Assembly (NCBI GenBank): GCA_034509735.1
Contig: JACGWO010000006.1
Span: 7,021,001 to 7,085,000, forward strand
DNA: 64,000 nt
Direction: 5' to 3'
Origin: Sesamum alatum
Taxonomy: Eukaryota; Streptophyta; Magnoliopsida; Lamiales; Pedaliaceae
The stretch's first letter is position 1, and each line of letters begins with the position of its first letter. The position numbers and the translations under genes are program-made. Below the pieces are notes generated by a model. That model made no database searches and was not told where the DNA came from. It saw only the letters and a list, made by a program, of their open reading frames with translations. Shown piece by piece: positions 13,201 through 25,740 of the stretch.

Positions 13201-13935
13201 TTTCCTATTATTTCAAATATACATCAGGAAAATATACTTCAGGATGATACACCATTTTATTCTTATACATCAGGAAAAAAGGAATGATAGAATTGTTTCT
13301 TTACCAGGTGTCACCAGGTTCCCCAGCAGATCGTGCTGGATTTCGTCCTGGAGATGTTGTAGTTGAATTTGGTGGAAAGCCTATTGGAAGTATTAAGGAG
13401 GTAAGTTGCATTTCCTTTGGAATACTGTTTCAGTTTCATGACATAAAGCCAATTGTAAGCTAGCAGTCTACACAGGGAGTTTTAAATTGCTACAGTGTTC
13501 ATTAATACCAAAACCTTCTCAATGCTTCATACATGTTCTTTTTCTCTTCTTCAGAAAACAAATTTCTGGTTTGTTTGCCTCGTTCTGATCATTTGTTGCC
13601 CACTTTGGTTGTAGGAGAACCTTTGAATTCTTTCTTTGAAATATTTTAACTTTGGTGTTTAAATCAGTCATAACGTGTGGAATACATTTAAATTTATCTA
13701 TAGCATGTTAGCGTGCCAATGTGGTGGATGTTATCTTTTTTTGTTAGCTTATCAGATATTCACCATCGCTCACAAGTGATATTGTATCAAACTAAACTCA
13801 TTCGTTCTTCTACTCTAGGTGACCGATATTATGGGAGATAAAATCGGAAAGCCTTTCAAGGCCGTAGTGAAAAGGGCAAATAACGTAACCGTGAATTTGA
13901 CTGTCATTCCTGAAGAAGCAAATCCAGATATGTGA
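7218..13935 (+). CDS. DEGP14: DegP14-like (HtrA family) serine protease with PDZ domain, 11 exons, one frame break
   Basis: Exons: 7218-7238 (tentative, non-typical donor), 7322-7415, 7608-7770, 7853-8004, 8102-8229, 8909-9120, 9259-9340, 9978-10121, 12445-12565, 13308-13400, 13819-13935. All introns are GT-AG and phases agree. The N terminus (MRALLRSRKFSNK, then an Ala/Gly-rich hydrophobic stretch) resembles an organelle-targeting and membrane segment, as in mitochondrial HtrA2. The trypsin-like domain has the full triad: His about residue 171 (CAHVVVD), Asp about 209 (HSDIAIV) and Ser about 287 (GNSGGPL). A PDZ domain covers roughly residues 335-430 ([18 protein letters not shown]). Summed exons are 1327 nt, one base more than 442 codons. 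The extra base is an A in the A6 run at 10091-10096; read literally it gives a stop at 10116-10118 and removes the PDZ. A sequencing error is a strong alternative to a real mutation. Family role: ATP-independent quality-control protease. Confidence 0.88.
10139..10256. repeat. Compound microsatellite in protease intron 8: C-run, (CT)n, (CA)n
   Basis: About 18 C, then about 18 CT units, then about 14 CA units and a short imperfect CA tail. It begins 17 bases after the donor of the 2.3-kb intron 10122-12444. The rest of that intron is AT-rich with no recognisable gene. Confidence 0.95.
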
Positions 13936-14243
13936 ATCACTGCTTCCTCTTTCCTTCTTCCTCTTCTTCAGCTTCCCCTTATTTTTCTCTTTAAATATAA
14001 TTTATGCCCTTAATTCTTAGGTATGAGGTATCAGTTTGTGTTGAGGCAAAGGTTTTACCAACGGTGATACTTGCTGTATGATCTATAAACGAGTAAAGGA
14101 GACTCTCAATGTTTGTGTTTCTTGTTTCTGTTTCTCCTTTTTGGGACATATAATGGTGTGAGCTAACAGGGATTGGTATCTATCCTGGTTGGAATTACAG
14201 AGCACATGGGTTACATTCTAGGTAAAGAGTGACTAATAAATAT

Positions 14244-14470
14244 TAGGGATAATTATATTTATATCTCCTGAATTATGGGTTTTTTTACACAAATTATTCC
14301 TACTTTGTGTATAATTATAAAAACCACCCGACAGCCAAAAAGCATCAGGGGTAGTTTGTGACTATGTTGACTTTTGTGGGTGTACATGCAACTCTCATAA
14401 AAGCAAGATTGGTTTGTGTAAATTATGTTGACGTTTTTTTCAGTGGTTGTATGTATAATTTATTTAAAAG
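14244..14470. mobile_element. Partial MITE related to the one at 44809-45092
   Basis: It starts tagggataattatattta and continues with ttacacaaattattcctac, matching the left half of the complete element at 44809-45092. The matching right terminal repeat is missing. It lies 300 bases beyond the stop codon of the protease gene. Confidence 0.6.
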
Positions 14471-15364
14471 AAATTTTGGCTAAGTGTGGATGCTATTATT
14501 TTTGGCTTCTAAACAACTAGAAACGTATATAAATAGCAAATTAAATAAAGAACAAATATAAAGTAGGAAGATTAAGAATACAGTTGGATAAGAATAAGGC
14601 AAACGCTTCTTTTACAAAAGGTGGAGAATACGCAAATTGCTACGTAAATTAGAGGTTTTTTTTTTTTTAAATACAAAGATATTATTAAAGTAATTAACAT
14701 ATTATTACAAAGTTCAGTGCGCATTATAATAATATTTTTATAATTATCAACAATAATTTTAAAATCAACAAAAAAATAATATACACACCTAAATTAGAGG
14801 TTAAGAAGAACGAGAATGAGGCATTTTAGGAATTAGTTGAAGAAAAAGAATAATTTAAGAGATAAATGCTACAATTCTTATAATTAGTTTTCTTAATAAA
14901 AATCCACATGGAATAAAAGAATAAATTGGGAAAACAACATATTCTAGAATTCAAGTTGAACATCAACATATCTATTTCACATGCAGCACTTTTAAACATC
15001 AACAATATATAAATATATATACATTTTGCGCATTTGTTCATCATACAATTATTGTATATATATCCATTATCTAACTAGGAATTTGGAATAAAAAGCAAAC
15101 ATGTAAAAATCTCTAATTACCAGAGGTTGGAGTAGAATAGTCATATTCCAGATATAACCATTTTTTTCTCCTTTCGATCCCAATTTAATTTTAGACACGA
15201 TTTTGGAGTTTAACTCTTGTGCTTGATCAATTTTTCTAGCACAAGTTTCTTTTGTGAGAGTAGATTTGATGATGAGATGGAATTGAAGGCAAAATCGATT
15301 CATTTTGTTTATTTGCGTTTTTTTTTTTTTTCATAAAAGAGCGATGAGATTTATATAATATTTA

Positions 15365-15912
15365 GTAATAATTATACTCTCCTCTCCTGAATTTTGGTGT
15401 AATTATACGTAGACACCCTGAGGTTTGAAAAATTAAATCTACTACCCCCTGAAGTTTGCTTTTGTCTAACAAACAAGTCTCTTCGTTAGTCAAAATTCAT
15501 CGAATTTGTTGATATTAGCAAAAGAAATTGAATTAAAGGTGAGATTTTCCATCGATTGACTTATTACTGACTTATTGTAGGTCAAATGAATCTTTTTATG
15601 ACCAAACTACCCTTATATATCGTCACACGTTAATGCATAAGATGAGATATATCTTCACCGTTATAAGGGTAATTTAGTCATAAAAGATTTGTTTGGCCTG
15701 CATTAAGTCATTAATAAGTCAATCGAGAATAAACATTAATTTTCATTCAGTTTTTTTTGTTAATATCAACAAATTTAGTAAATTTTAACTAACAGATGGA
15801 CCTATTTGTTAGACAGAAGCAAAGCTCAGGGTTACTAAATATAATTTTCCAAATCACGAAAGGTTTACGTGTAATTATACCAAACCTCAGGAGAGGAGAG
15901 TGTAATTATCCC
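15365..15912. mobile_element. 548-bp Mutator-type MITE with 9-bp target-site duplication
   Basis: The ends are inverted copies: aattatactctcctctcctga at the left, and its complement with few changes at 15872-15910. A 9-base direct repeat, taatattta, flanks it exactly (15356-15364 and 15913-15921). A duplication of 9 bases with long inverted arms points to the Mutator superfamily; no transposase is encoded. A related complete copy is at 48103-48638. Confidence 0.8.
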
Positions 15913-16079
15913 TAATATTTAAAAGAAAAGAATCAGTTGTCCAACAAAACAGAAACACCTACAAGTCTGCAAAGGCAACAAAAACATGCATTAATTCACT
16001 TAATCTAAGTCAGACTCTTCAAGTTTCAAAATCATTCAGCTGCAAGCGAGCACTCTTATAATTTGTCCAACAAAATCAT

Positions 16080-19000
16080 AGACCTCCTCCATGAATCCCA
16101 TACGTCCTGCTGCTCCCCTTCCATCACACTTACACCGCATCTTCCAGATTGTTTAAGTCCCTATAAAAAAGCGAGATTTATTCTCAATTTCAATCTGACT
16201 TATTACTTGGGCAACCCATTCTGCAACACCATTAGGCCAATGAGATATGATCCTCCACGGAATTGATGTTAACGCCCATGTCTGCCTAGTCAATGGACAC
16301 TCAAGCATTACATGACGGCATGTTTCAACCTCAACTATACACACCCCCACAAACAACATCTATTTCTTTCTTTTGCCGGGCTAAATTCTCCATCATCGGT
16401 ACATGAACATACGTACATTTGGTGGTACCTTTGTCTTCCACAAAACTGACCACAAAGAAGGCCCATTCTGCTGCAGACAGTGCTCATTTCCTGATGTTGA
16501 CGCCATTGCGCGGTCACGCATAGCCACAACTCTCTCATAAGCACTTTTCACTGTAAGGCACCCGGATTTGTGGAGCCTCCATCTCCATGCTACCTCACCA
16601 ACAGCCGGCTGATCATCATGTAAAACACAACCTTCTCGCAACAAGCTTCTAGCCTCAAACAAACTACGCCAAGTCCACGATGGCCTATGCCACAATGTCG
16701 CCTCCCCAAAGTTACAATGCTGAAAATATTTAGCCTTCAGCACACAAGTAAGAAGAGAATTCGGCCTAGTTAAGAGCCTCCATCCCTGCTTAGCTAAAAG
16801 AGCAATATTAAATTCACATAGCAATGAAAGCCCATGCCCCCCTTACCCAACGAATGACACAATTTTGCCCACGCCACCCAATGGACCCTCCTCTCTCCTT
16901 TACAATGCCACCAGAAATTCGATGCTATCATTTCCAACTCATGCAATAATTTATTTGGCAAGTGAAAAACACGACATTGCATAAGTTGGTAACGATTGCA
17001 AGACAGCTTTAATCAACACCCCCTTCTCCGCCTGATACAATATTTTTCGTATTCCACTCCCCCCCCCCCCACCCCGCCCGATCCCACATCCTCTCTTTTA
17101 GATACCTAAATAACGTTCCCGGAGCTTTACCCCCCACCGCCGGCAACCCCAAGTATTTATCATGTTTGTCTCTTGATTTTTCAAAATTCATAACTTGTCC
17201 CGACGCACATGCATACACCTCCAAAATCCTCCGGATCTCCCTCAATTCCCCCTCCTTCGCCCCACAAAACACCAACGTATCATCCGTAAACAACAAATGA
17301 GATACAGTTGGTGCTTGAGGAGCCACCAACACCCCAACCGCCCTCCCCTCACTCTCAGCTCCTTGAATCAACCTAGACAGAGCCTCTGTACAAAGGATGA
17401 ATAAATAGGGTGAGAGAGCGTCACCCTAACGAATACCGCTCTAAAGCCGAAAATAACCAAATTGTTCCCCATTTGTTTAAGAGAATAAGAGACTGAAGTA
17501 ACCAACAGCATAACAAGATTAACAAATCTATGGTTAAACCCCAACCTAATTAAAATTCCCCCTAGGATGACCATTCCACCCTATCATAGGCTTTACTCAT
17601 ATCCAACTTTAATGCGGCACATGCTTCTTTACATCGCGATGTGATATTAAGATGGTCAGGGGCGGAGCTAGGCCCTGTCGAGCCCTAGCGGCTGACAGGG
17701 CTTGGCTCCGGCACAAAGTTATTAGTCTATCAAGTCTTCGGCTTAAATTTTGTCTTGTCTATTAAAAAAAATTAATAATAAAAACTCAAATTAACTTGTT
17801 TAAAAAATAATTTCTTCAACATTCCCATTTTTAGTTTCTCTTAACTAGTTAGAACCACACGGTTCTCACTTAGTCAAGAAGAAAAATTTGCTATCTTGTG
17901 ATTTTTTCAACACCATGTTATAATTTTTCCCAAAGTTCTCTTGCTTTTATGTTTTCTGCTATTTCTTTTCATATGTATTTCGATTTTCGAACAACTTATT
18001 TCTTTTCATAGTTTCGTAATTCTTTTGTATTTATTTGATAAAATAAATTTTAGTTTCTCTAGATTATTTTTTCGGTTCTTGCAGAGAGAATGCCAAAAAG
18101 AATGTACAAATTGATTGGAAGAAATTTATTATTTATACCGATTTTTTTAAGTTAGTTGTTCATTATTTTATTTGGTAACTTTTTATTCAAGCTTTTCAGG
18201 ACAAATAAACAAGCTTAGATATAAAATTTGATTATGATTTTTTAAAATTTATAATTATGTAAATGTAAGTTTTAATTGTCAAAGAATGGATAAATTTGTT
18301 ATTAAGAGACCGCGAAATTTATTTCTTGAAATTTTCAACCCCCTCGTTGGAGTAGTAGTTATAACAATTAATTCTTATATCATTGTATTTATTTAATTTG
18401 CAATGATTATTATTGTAATTTAATTTTTTTATGAGTTTAATATTTTTATTTATCAAACTAATTAATCAAATTTTGATAGGGCCTAAGCTAATGTTTTGGC
18501 TTCGCCACTGAAGATGATGATTCTGTTCGAATGCAAGTAAAACATTATCAATAATTAATCTACCAGGAATGAAGGCAGATTGAGGGTGAGAGACAATATG
18601 ATCAAGCATATTACTAATTCCATTAGCTACACACTTAGAAGCAATTTTCATAAGAACATTGCATAGACTAATCGGACGTAATTGAGATATAGTCTCCAGG
18701 GACTCACATTCGGGAATAAGCACGATTTGAGTAAAATTAAACTTATGTAATAAGACATGCTCATTTAATATACGTAAGACAACACAACTCACATCATGCC
18801 CAACAATAGATCAGAACTTCTGAAAAAACAAAGAAGGTAAATCATCAGGACCCAAAGACTTAAAGGGATACATACCGAAAGCAGCACGTTTAACCTCGTC
18901 CACAGTGAATGATTCATTTAAGATTTGGTTTATCTCGAGAATACTTTGAGCTGTATAGAATCTAACATCTCATTTAATGATACATTCGTGGATCGGAAGA

Positions 19001-19160
19001 ATTGAAAGATTTCTCAAAAGTAACGCAAGAAGATCCCCGAATTTCATCCTCACATAATCAATGTACGAGAGCCTTGCAGTTAAAGCAGATTGTAATTGTT
19101 GAAATCCACCATCCAACCCATAAATAGCATATTTTAATATTTGAAATTTTGTCATTACTT
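16080..19160 (-). mobile_element. 5'-truncated L1-type LINE remnant (RT and zf-RVT), split by a hAT element
   Basis: Read on the minus strand from 19160 down, broken frames encode an RT beginning near 18950 (FTVDEVKRAAFGMYPFKS), then LRPISLCNVLMKIASKCV and FIPGRLIIDNVLLAFEQNHH (18530-18720). After the hAT insertion the RT resumes (17009-17574), with the active-site box FTDDTLVF in place of FADD. A zf-RVT region follows (16153-16982; CRHVMLECPLTRQTW). No endonuclease domain and no clear poly(A) tail were found, so both ends are uncertain. It is a different copy from the LINE at 150-6189 and more degraded. Confidence 0.85.
17657..18510. mobile_element. 854-bp non-autonomous hAT-like transposon inserted in the LINE
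   Basis: The left end reads caggggcggagct and the right end ggcttcgccactg, which are imperfect inverted repeats of hAT type. It is flanked by 8-base direct repeats, aagatggt (17649-17656) and aagatgat (18511-18518), 7 of 8 identical. Eight bases is the hAT duplication length. LINE reverse-transcriptase sequence runs on both sides. The interior is AT-rich with no transposase. A second copy of the family is at 27068-27769. Confidence 0.85.
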
Positions 19161-20209
19161 ATTAAAAATTAGGTTATATTCACTTTTCCTCAAATTTGGC
19201 ATAATTACAAGTATCTTCTCGTTATTTGAGAAATTATAAATGATTATCTAACTTTAACGTCCGTCTAACAATGAGCAAATTTCATTAGGTCTCTATCCAA
19301 TTTTTATGAGGAATTGTCCAAAATACCCTTTTGAATTATAAGTTATAATTTTATATATCTTTTAAAATTTTCTAAAATATTTTTCTGGATTAATATTTTA
19401 TATGGATTATGTATTTTACCCACTCATACTTTTTTATATTTTTTCAAATGTTTTTTTTTTTTTGAAAAAGTAAAAATTCAATAAGGGTAAAGTAGTGTTT
19501 TTCACCTTTCCATATAAGGACTATATAATTATTTTCAATATGAGGGGGGTATTTATAATTTTTCAAACTCAGAGCGTATTTATAATTATATCTAACCTCA
19601 TGAAAAATAACTATAATTTACCGTTAAAAATTTAAAACCAATGGGTTATAGTGCAGTTTGAACAGATCAGTCAAGTTTTTTCTTTTTCTTTTTTTCTTTA
19701 TTTTTGAAGCAACTGGTGGGTCATGGGTCAATTTGAGCGGATTTATTTACGCTCCAAGTACTATCAATATAAAGAAATGGGATTATTTCCTACATCATAA
19801 ATGACTATAACTTAAAAATCACGATAAATCCACATTTCTTACCACGACCACAGAAAACTAAAGCAAAAATGTAAATATTAACCATGTTAATCAATTTAGT
19901 CATGTTTTTAGTTATAGCTAAACCATTTGCCAAGATTTTCAACTGTGGCTAATATTTTTGCCACTCCTGCGAATACAATTGAAAATTTTCATTTTTAACC
20001 ATGATATACAATCATAACAAAAGTTATATCAAGATTCAAAGGACAATTTGCATTGAAATCATATGTACACACAAAACAAAGAAGTGGATTTTATACTGCC
20101 AGAGTGTGTATCTGCTATTATTTGCAATTTTTAACCAAAACTAACATATTGACAATCCAATGAATTTCCTGCAAAATACAAAACAGCAGAGGGCTAAAGT
20201 GAAGTGTAG
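19161..20209. other. AT-rich intergenic DNA with degenerate inverted-repeat remnants
   Basis: No gene was seen. 19860-20010 contains words such as accatgttaatc and gtggctaatatttttgcc. These resemble the CACTA-type MITE material at 45130-45883, so an old relative may lie here. Confidence 0.4.
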
Positions 20210-22202
20210 TCAGGAGTTGAGTTCTGGCTCAAGGAAGTTGCGGCATTCCATTTGAGTCATCTCCCCACCTGCCATTGGATCAAACTTGCATCTGTAGAAT
20301 CTGTATAAACACAAGTTTTTCAAAACATGTTTGAGCTTATAAAATTCTGTAAAGTGTTCCGTAAATTTTTCAGAAAACGAGCGTATAAGACTAAAAAATA
20401 AAATGTTAGGAGTTTAATAGCTCCTTTTAAAGAAGTAACACGTTCACGACTTATTTTAACAGTTTCAACAAGTTAGTTTCGTTTTCTTGAAATGAATTAT
20501 CAATTTGCCGTTAGCAACATAATTTATAAGCCCCATTATCTTATTTAGTCCAAACGCTTCAATATCTTCGCTTTAAAATAAGATATAAGCTTAGCCAAAC
20601 ACCCTCAAATACGTACGTGCCATCAAAGCCGATAATGAGAACTGTGTTCCTTCGGTGGCCAAACGCGACGATGTGTTGTATATCTTCTGGTACGCGAAAC
20701 TGAGCCCTCGACCACTCAGAACTGAAGTACTTCGGCAGCATACCTGCAGCATTGTCTGAAACTTCTTCATACTAGAGCAATGCATTTCTTGATCATTTTA
20801 CCAACATCCGAACTAAATAATACGTAAAGAGTATAGAGCATATTCGACAATCTACCTTTGACGAAGGAAAGACGCGAAGGGGAAGTATTATTTCGTCCTG
20901 CGTCCTGCCATTGATTGGTTCCGGTAGGTCCTGAGTCCGTGTTTACGCTGAAAACATGGACGGTTCCTTTATCGCTTGAAGCAGCCAGCCATTCGGCAGC
21001 AGAGGAGAAAGAAAGGCTGTGAATCTCTGCTCTTTCAGAACCCCTTCTCAACTACATTCAAACAATGAAGTTATTTAGAGGAGAATAACATGAAATCATC
21101 ACAAGGAAGAGCAAATCAGACTGCAGAGATCAAGAACAGATTGCCAATGCTTCAAGAACTAATTAAAGGGCTCTACCATAAACATAATCCCAAGAAACGA
21201 GGATTCGTTCCAAGAACTTACGTTAACTAGCAAATCTGTTTTTTAATAAGGATAAACGCGTGAAAGAATACTTTAAAACATGTTATAAGTTCGTACATCT
21301 TATAGCTAGAACTAGTTTTTAGTCGTAGCTAATAATTTAGTAGCTTTGCCTACGTAAACAACATTTAATAACCATTGTGCAGCCGTTCTTACCGTGTTTT
21401 TGTAGTCTTGCACATATCAAATTTAGCATAAACATTAAACAGCAAATGCAAATGTACCTCCTGAAGCAACACTCCGTCCAATGTGTTGAACACTCTAATC
21501 AACGTGCCCTTACTGCTAGCGGTTGCCAGCAGCCTCCCGTCACTCGTCAGAGCAAGGCACACAACGGCCGAGTCGTGGGCCGTAATCAGCCTACTCCTAC
21601 TCACCTCGTAGTGCTCCAGCCGCACCTGCCCCTTATTCAATCCCAAGCAAGCAAGAACCATCGGCCCCGACCGCGAAATTTCGCACAGCCCCTTCGGATT
21701 GGGCTGCGTCTCTATCTGGTGCAACGATCGGAAGCCTGGGAGATCGTATACGGACACCTTCTGCATCGTCACGGCGACAATGCGGTCCCGCCTGAGGCGG
21801 ACGCTCTTCACTTCGGAACGGAAAGAGATCTCCCCAGTGAATTGTCCCAGATGATCATCCAAGATCATGATTTTTTTGCGGCTGAGTGCTGGGGCGATGC
21901 CTCCGCCGACTACGGCGAAGACGTTCGCGCCGAAGATCATCTCCACGACACCAATGCCAAGACCTCGGCCGTCCTTGGAGAAGTCTTTGCGGATGGTTTG
22001 TACAAAAGGGTCGGTGCTGAATATGATGAAGCCGTCGGAGGTGCGACGCAAAGCAGCCGCCGTCCTGGTTGAAGGAGAGGTGGAGGATGGAGGGTGGTGG
22101 AGTGGCGTTTCGGATGGTGGGGCCGGCGGCGTTTTCCGGTGAAGCCATTTCGGAGGAGGAAAAGGAAGGGGGAGAGTTGAGCGCCGGGGAAAAAGAGTCC
22201 AT
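20210..22202 (-). CDS. ATG18: ATG18/WIPI-type PROPPIN WD40 protein, 4 exons, one frame break
   Basis: Exons on the minus strand: 22202-21458, 21051-20856, 20743-20617, 20300-20210, all with GT-AG introns and agreeing phases. The protein opens with a Ser/Pro-rich tail and [12 protein letters not shown], the first beta-propeller blade of the family. It continues through [20 protein letters not shown] and [15 protein letters not shown]. The phosphoinositide-binding L/F-R-R-G motif is LRRG, encoded by the first codons of exon 2 (21051-21040). The C terminus ([20 protein letters not shown]) is also typical. ATG18 proteins bind PI3P on autophagic membranes and support phagophore growth. The summed exons are 1159 nt, one more than 386 codons. 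The frame changes around 22041-22050, just after GGCF, so either one base is extra or two are missing there. Which ATG18 paralogue it is cannot be settled here. Confidence 0.88.
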
Positions 22203-22380
22203 GTTTGATACTCTACATTATTTTCTGTTAGAATTGTTATTTCAAGAAGTAAATTCAACGGTTATTCAGTTATGAATAAGAGAGAGAGAAAAAAAAAACA
22301 TAGCATAACAAAATATATATACGCTTAAATATATTTTTATTTAGTAATTTTGACACTTTAATATTTTATTTTATTTTTGA

Positions 22381-23551
22381 CTAGTAGCAACTGCACGCGG
22401 TCCTCGCGCGCACAAAATTTTAAATGTAAGTTAAGGCAAATACAAAATTCTTCTAATTGTAAATAAAATAATATTGTATATCCATTATATTGTGATGGGA
22501 TTCATCCATTGTAGATATAATGAATTCATAGAGCACATATTTCCTATACAATATTGTGTTGTTGGTGAATAATCAATGACTTTTTTATTTGATTCCTTAT
22601 TTATAAAAAATGCTAAAACAACTTCCATTCTAAACATAAAAAAGGTATTTTTCTATAATTACTATAGATAATTAATAGAGAATATTATGGCTTACTAATA
22701 TTAATTAGTCAATAACTATTCATTAAGCTTTTTTTTTTATTTATTTAAGGTACCATGAGTGCACTACACAATTAAAATACTAAATATAATATTTATATTT
22801 TCATTCTTTTAATTGATTTTTCTTTCGATATTTTCAGATTATTTAATACATTCTTATCTTCAATATCCGATATTTATTTTATTTTTATTTTTATAAATAT
22901 GATTCATTACAATTTTAATATATTTTAATATAAAATTAAATAATCCATAAATTTAAAATTTAAATATATATTTATATATATATATATATGAAAACTTTCA
23001 TGAACAATATTTTAAATAAAAAATTATGGTGAACACTTCATTTCACATGAGATATTACAGTTTTATACTACAAAAAAACAGTAATTTATTTTTACAAAAT
23101 AAAATAAATCAAACAAATATAAAAATAAAGATGAGAACGTGGATTTTGTTTTTAAAGAATGAGGATTGATAAAGAACATATTAATTACATGTTTCTTATT
23201 AAGACAAAATTTTGGAGAAATGAATTAACATATTAGATTGTGAGAGAGGTTTTAGACTTTTAATTGGATTTTTGTAGATCAAAAAAGAAAATAGAAAGAA
23301 AGAAAAAGTTGGTGGGAGAACATGGGTGATTATGGAAAGAGGGTATAATTGGTAGTTTGTAAAATTGGTATGAGAACTACCAATATGATATCAAATTTTC
23401 ATTTTTGTCCTCCATAAAATATTAATTTCATTCTATAGAAAGAAATAAGCAAATGTATTATACAAAAAGTAAAGGGTAATTTTTGTAAAAATCACAAAAA
23501 AAACTGTCATTTTGGACACAAAATAACCTTCTCTTTTATAAATAGTATAGA
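22381..23551 (-). mobile_element. 1.17-kb non-autonomous Helitron (minus strand)
   Basis: On the minus strand it begins TCTATACTATTTATAAAAG, preceded by A, and ends GCAGTTGCTACTAG, followed by T. A GC-rich imperfect palindrome (about 22392-22412) lies about 10 bases before the CTAG. These are the Helitron hallmarks: 5' TC, 3' hairpin plus CTRR, insertion between A and T, no target duplication. No RepHel protein is encoded. The interior is plain AT-rich sequence. Confidence 0.72.
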
Positions 23552-23559
23552 TAAAGATA

Positions 23560-23833
23560 TCTATACTATTATAAAAATAAACTTTTTACCGTACCAACTT
23601 TTAAATGCCCAAATTTACCCTTCAATCATTTTCTTTCCTTACAAAAAGTTATTGGTCAGAAAAGTAATTTTATTATTTTTTCTCTCAACTCACTACTCCA
23701 CGTTTCTCTCACATCACTCCATGTTTCTTTCTTCTTACTCACTTCTTTTTTTCATTCCTTCACAATTTTTTTCTTTACATCTCACACAGTTCTTTTTTAT
23801 ATGCTCGCGAGGATTGCGTGGAGCGACAACTAG
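23560..23833 (+). mobile_element. 274-bp non-autonomous Helitron (plus strand)
   Basis: It begins TCTATACTATTATAAAAA after an A and ends GCGACAACTAG before a T. The GC-rich segment gctcgcgaggattgcg near the end corresponds to the 3' hairpin region of the neighbouring element, which shares the core gcgagga. The 5' ends of the two elements face each other across only eight bases. Confidence 0.7.
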
Positions 23834-23989
23834 TATTTCATAAATGCAAAGGGAGAAATACAACAAGGAGGCTCTATCCACATGGCAACTTAATGTCAAT
23901 CATTTCAAGTTATCCTCCATAATCTATATAAAATAAATTTTGCAAGCTAGGCTTAAAGTCTTCACTCATAATCCGAAGTCGATCGTTCC

Positions 23990-24490
23990 CCACAATCTAC
24001 ACTGATAATCCCTCCGTCGACCTTTGAGTACCATAAAATCGTCTATTATTGTGTTCCAGCCAAATGTGGTACACAAGAGATGCCAGCAGCGCTCGACAAG
24101 CAGCATTCACCAAATGTTTGCCTTTCCATCGCCTGCTTGCCCACGAGATGCCCGTTTGCCTGTGCAAATGAGGCCACGAAAACCTGGTTTGTCTCCCAAC
24201 AATCGCAAGACTGCTAGCGCCTCGAATAATCACAATCAAAGAACAAGTGTTGGTGTGTTTCAAGATCTCGTTGATCACACAACACACACCCAACCTCCGT
24301 CTGCCCACTCCACACCTTATCCAGCATTGACAGATGCTCAAGAATTGTAATCCGAAGAATGAAGCCATGTCTTGGAGCTTTGAAAGGGCCATCAAATATT
24401 GAATGCCACAGCACCGGTGGAGAAGGTGGTTGAAATAAAGCGAACACAACTATTGTACTAAAGCCACCTGGAGGCTGTCTCCAGCTAATA
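23990..24490 (-). pseudogene. LINE fragment: zf-RVT zinc-binding region
   Basis: On the minus strand, KAPRHGFILRITILEHLSML, then CVLCDQRDLETHQHLFFDCD and related residues match the zf-RVT domain that follows the reverse transcriptase in plant LINEs. At least one frameshift (near 24250) is needed to read through. Neither the catalytic RT nor RNase H is present. Confidence 0.75.
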
Positions 24491-24819
24491 ACAGATGGAA
24501 ATAAGTTTTAAAATTTTTTAAACTGTCAAATAATTTTCAACACACTATTTCAACTTAATGTGCCAGTTTAATTTAATATTTATTTGAGGTTTATGCTCTA
24601 TTATTATAATAATATAATTGGAATTTTACGAGGTTTAATAATTTGGCCGTTATGTGGCCTATTTATAATTAAGTTTATTATGATTTTATGAGTTTTTATG
24701 AGGCCACTTAATTTTTATAACGGTCAAATAATGTTTAACTATTTAAGGGGCCATCACATTTTTCATTTGGCACATTAAGCTATACACTTTACATTGAAAG
24801 ATCGTATTTTGTGTAGTTT

Positions 24820-25740
24820 ATGAATTTGACAAACACATTTTATATTCCCACAAGTTTTGAGAGTTTTGGCAACGTGACTGTTGATGGGGACCATCTGAAA
24901 CTTACAACTCAAAGCACGGAAGATCTTTTGCAAATTCATGGGGGTCCGGTTACGAGGGCAAGAGCTAAGAAAATGAACAAAGCTTTGATGATTCTTATTG
25001 ATGAAATCAACGAGCCAATGCATGAGAGATCAATAGAAGGTCCAATGATGAATATTCTTCAAGTAGATGAGCCAGAATGCATCTAAATAGTTGGGCTCAA
25101 GGTTTGAAGACTTCATTTGAAGAAAATGAGGCCATAATTCGTCAAACCCACCAAGCCCAAAAAGAAAGTCCATTATTTTTGTCTAATTTAGTTTATTTTC
25201 AGCATTAGAAGGCCTAGAGTCATCATAGTAGTCAAAAGGTCATTCTAGTTTTCCTAAGTCATGTTAATGTGGTCAATAAGTGTCATTTTAATGCTCATAG
25301 AGTTCCAATGGCAAAATTAACTCTTGAGACCTTTGAGCATCCATTTGAAGCCTATAAAAGGCCATGGTTATCATTGTAAAAAAAGGAGATTGGGAATTAA
25401 TATAAACTTTCTTCTTGTGAGGTTAATTCTCTTTGTAGAGTTTCAATTGTTTAGAACTTATCAAGATACTTGAGCATTATCTTGTGACGTTCACCATGCC
25501 AAGGTTCGTGGCTGCCGATATAACCAACGGGTCAAGGTTCTTTCAAGCTCTAGGTACGATCAAACTAGATCATCGATCTGGGATTTCCGCTGTCTATTTC
25601 TATACGTTTGGTTCTTGCATCCTTATATCCAATGGGTCTCACGTCCTATCCTTATCAACTGTGGACTGCTTCATAGTCTCCTCATGGTCGTGCACATGGG
25701 ATGAAACACTAGTGAAAGCTAATAGGGTTTTATCCTAGAG
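24820..25740 (+). mobile_element. Ty3/gypsy-type retrotransposon 3' remnant with LTR-like sequence
   Basis: The reading frame 24820-25086 ends with HGGPVTRARAKKMNKALM. The GPVTRARAKK signature is typical of the C terminus of plant gypsy polyproteins. The following 650 bases look like an LTR: an aagcctataaaaggcc TATA region near 25350 and a pyrimidine- and G-rich leader. No reverse transcriptase or second LTR was found and the boundaries are uncertain. Confidence 0.6.

Noticed and set aside
21377..22072. 231-codon plus-strand frame
   Set aside because: Antisense shadow of ATG18 exon 1, which has clear family motifs on the minus strand.
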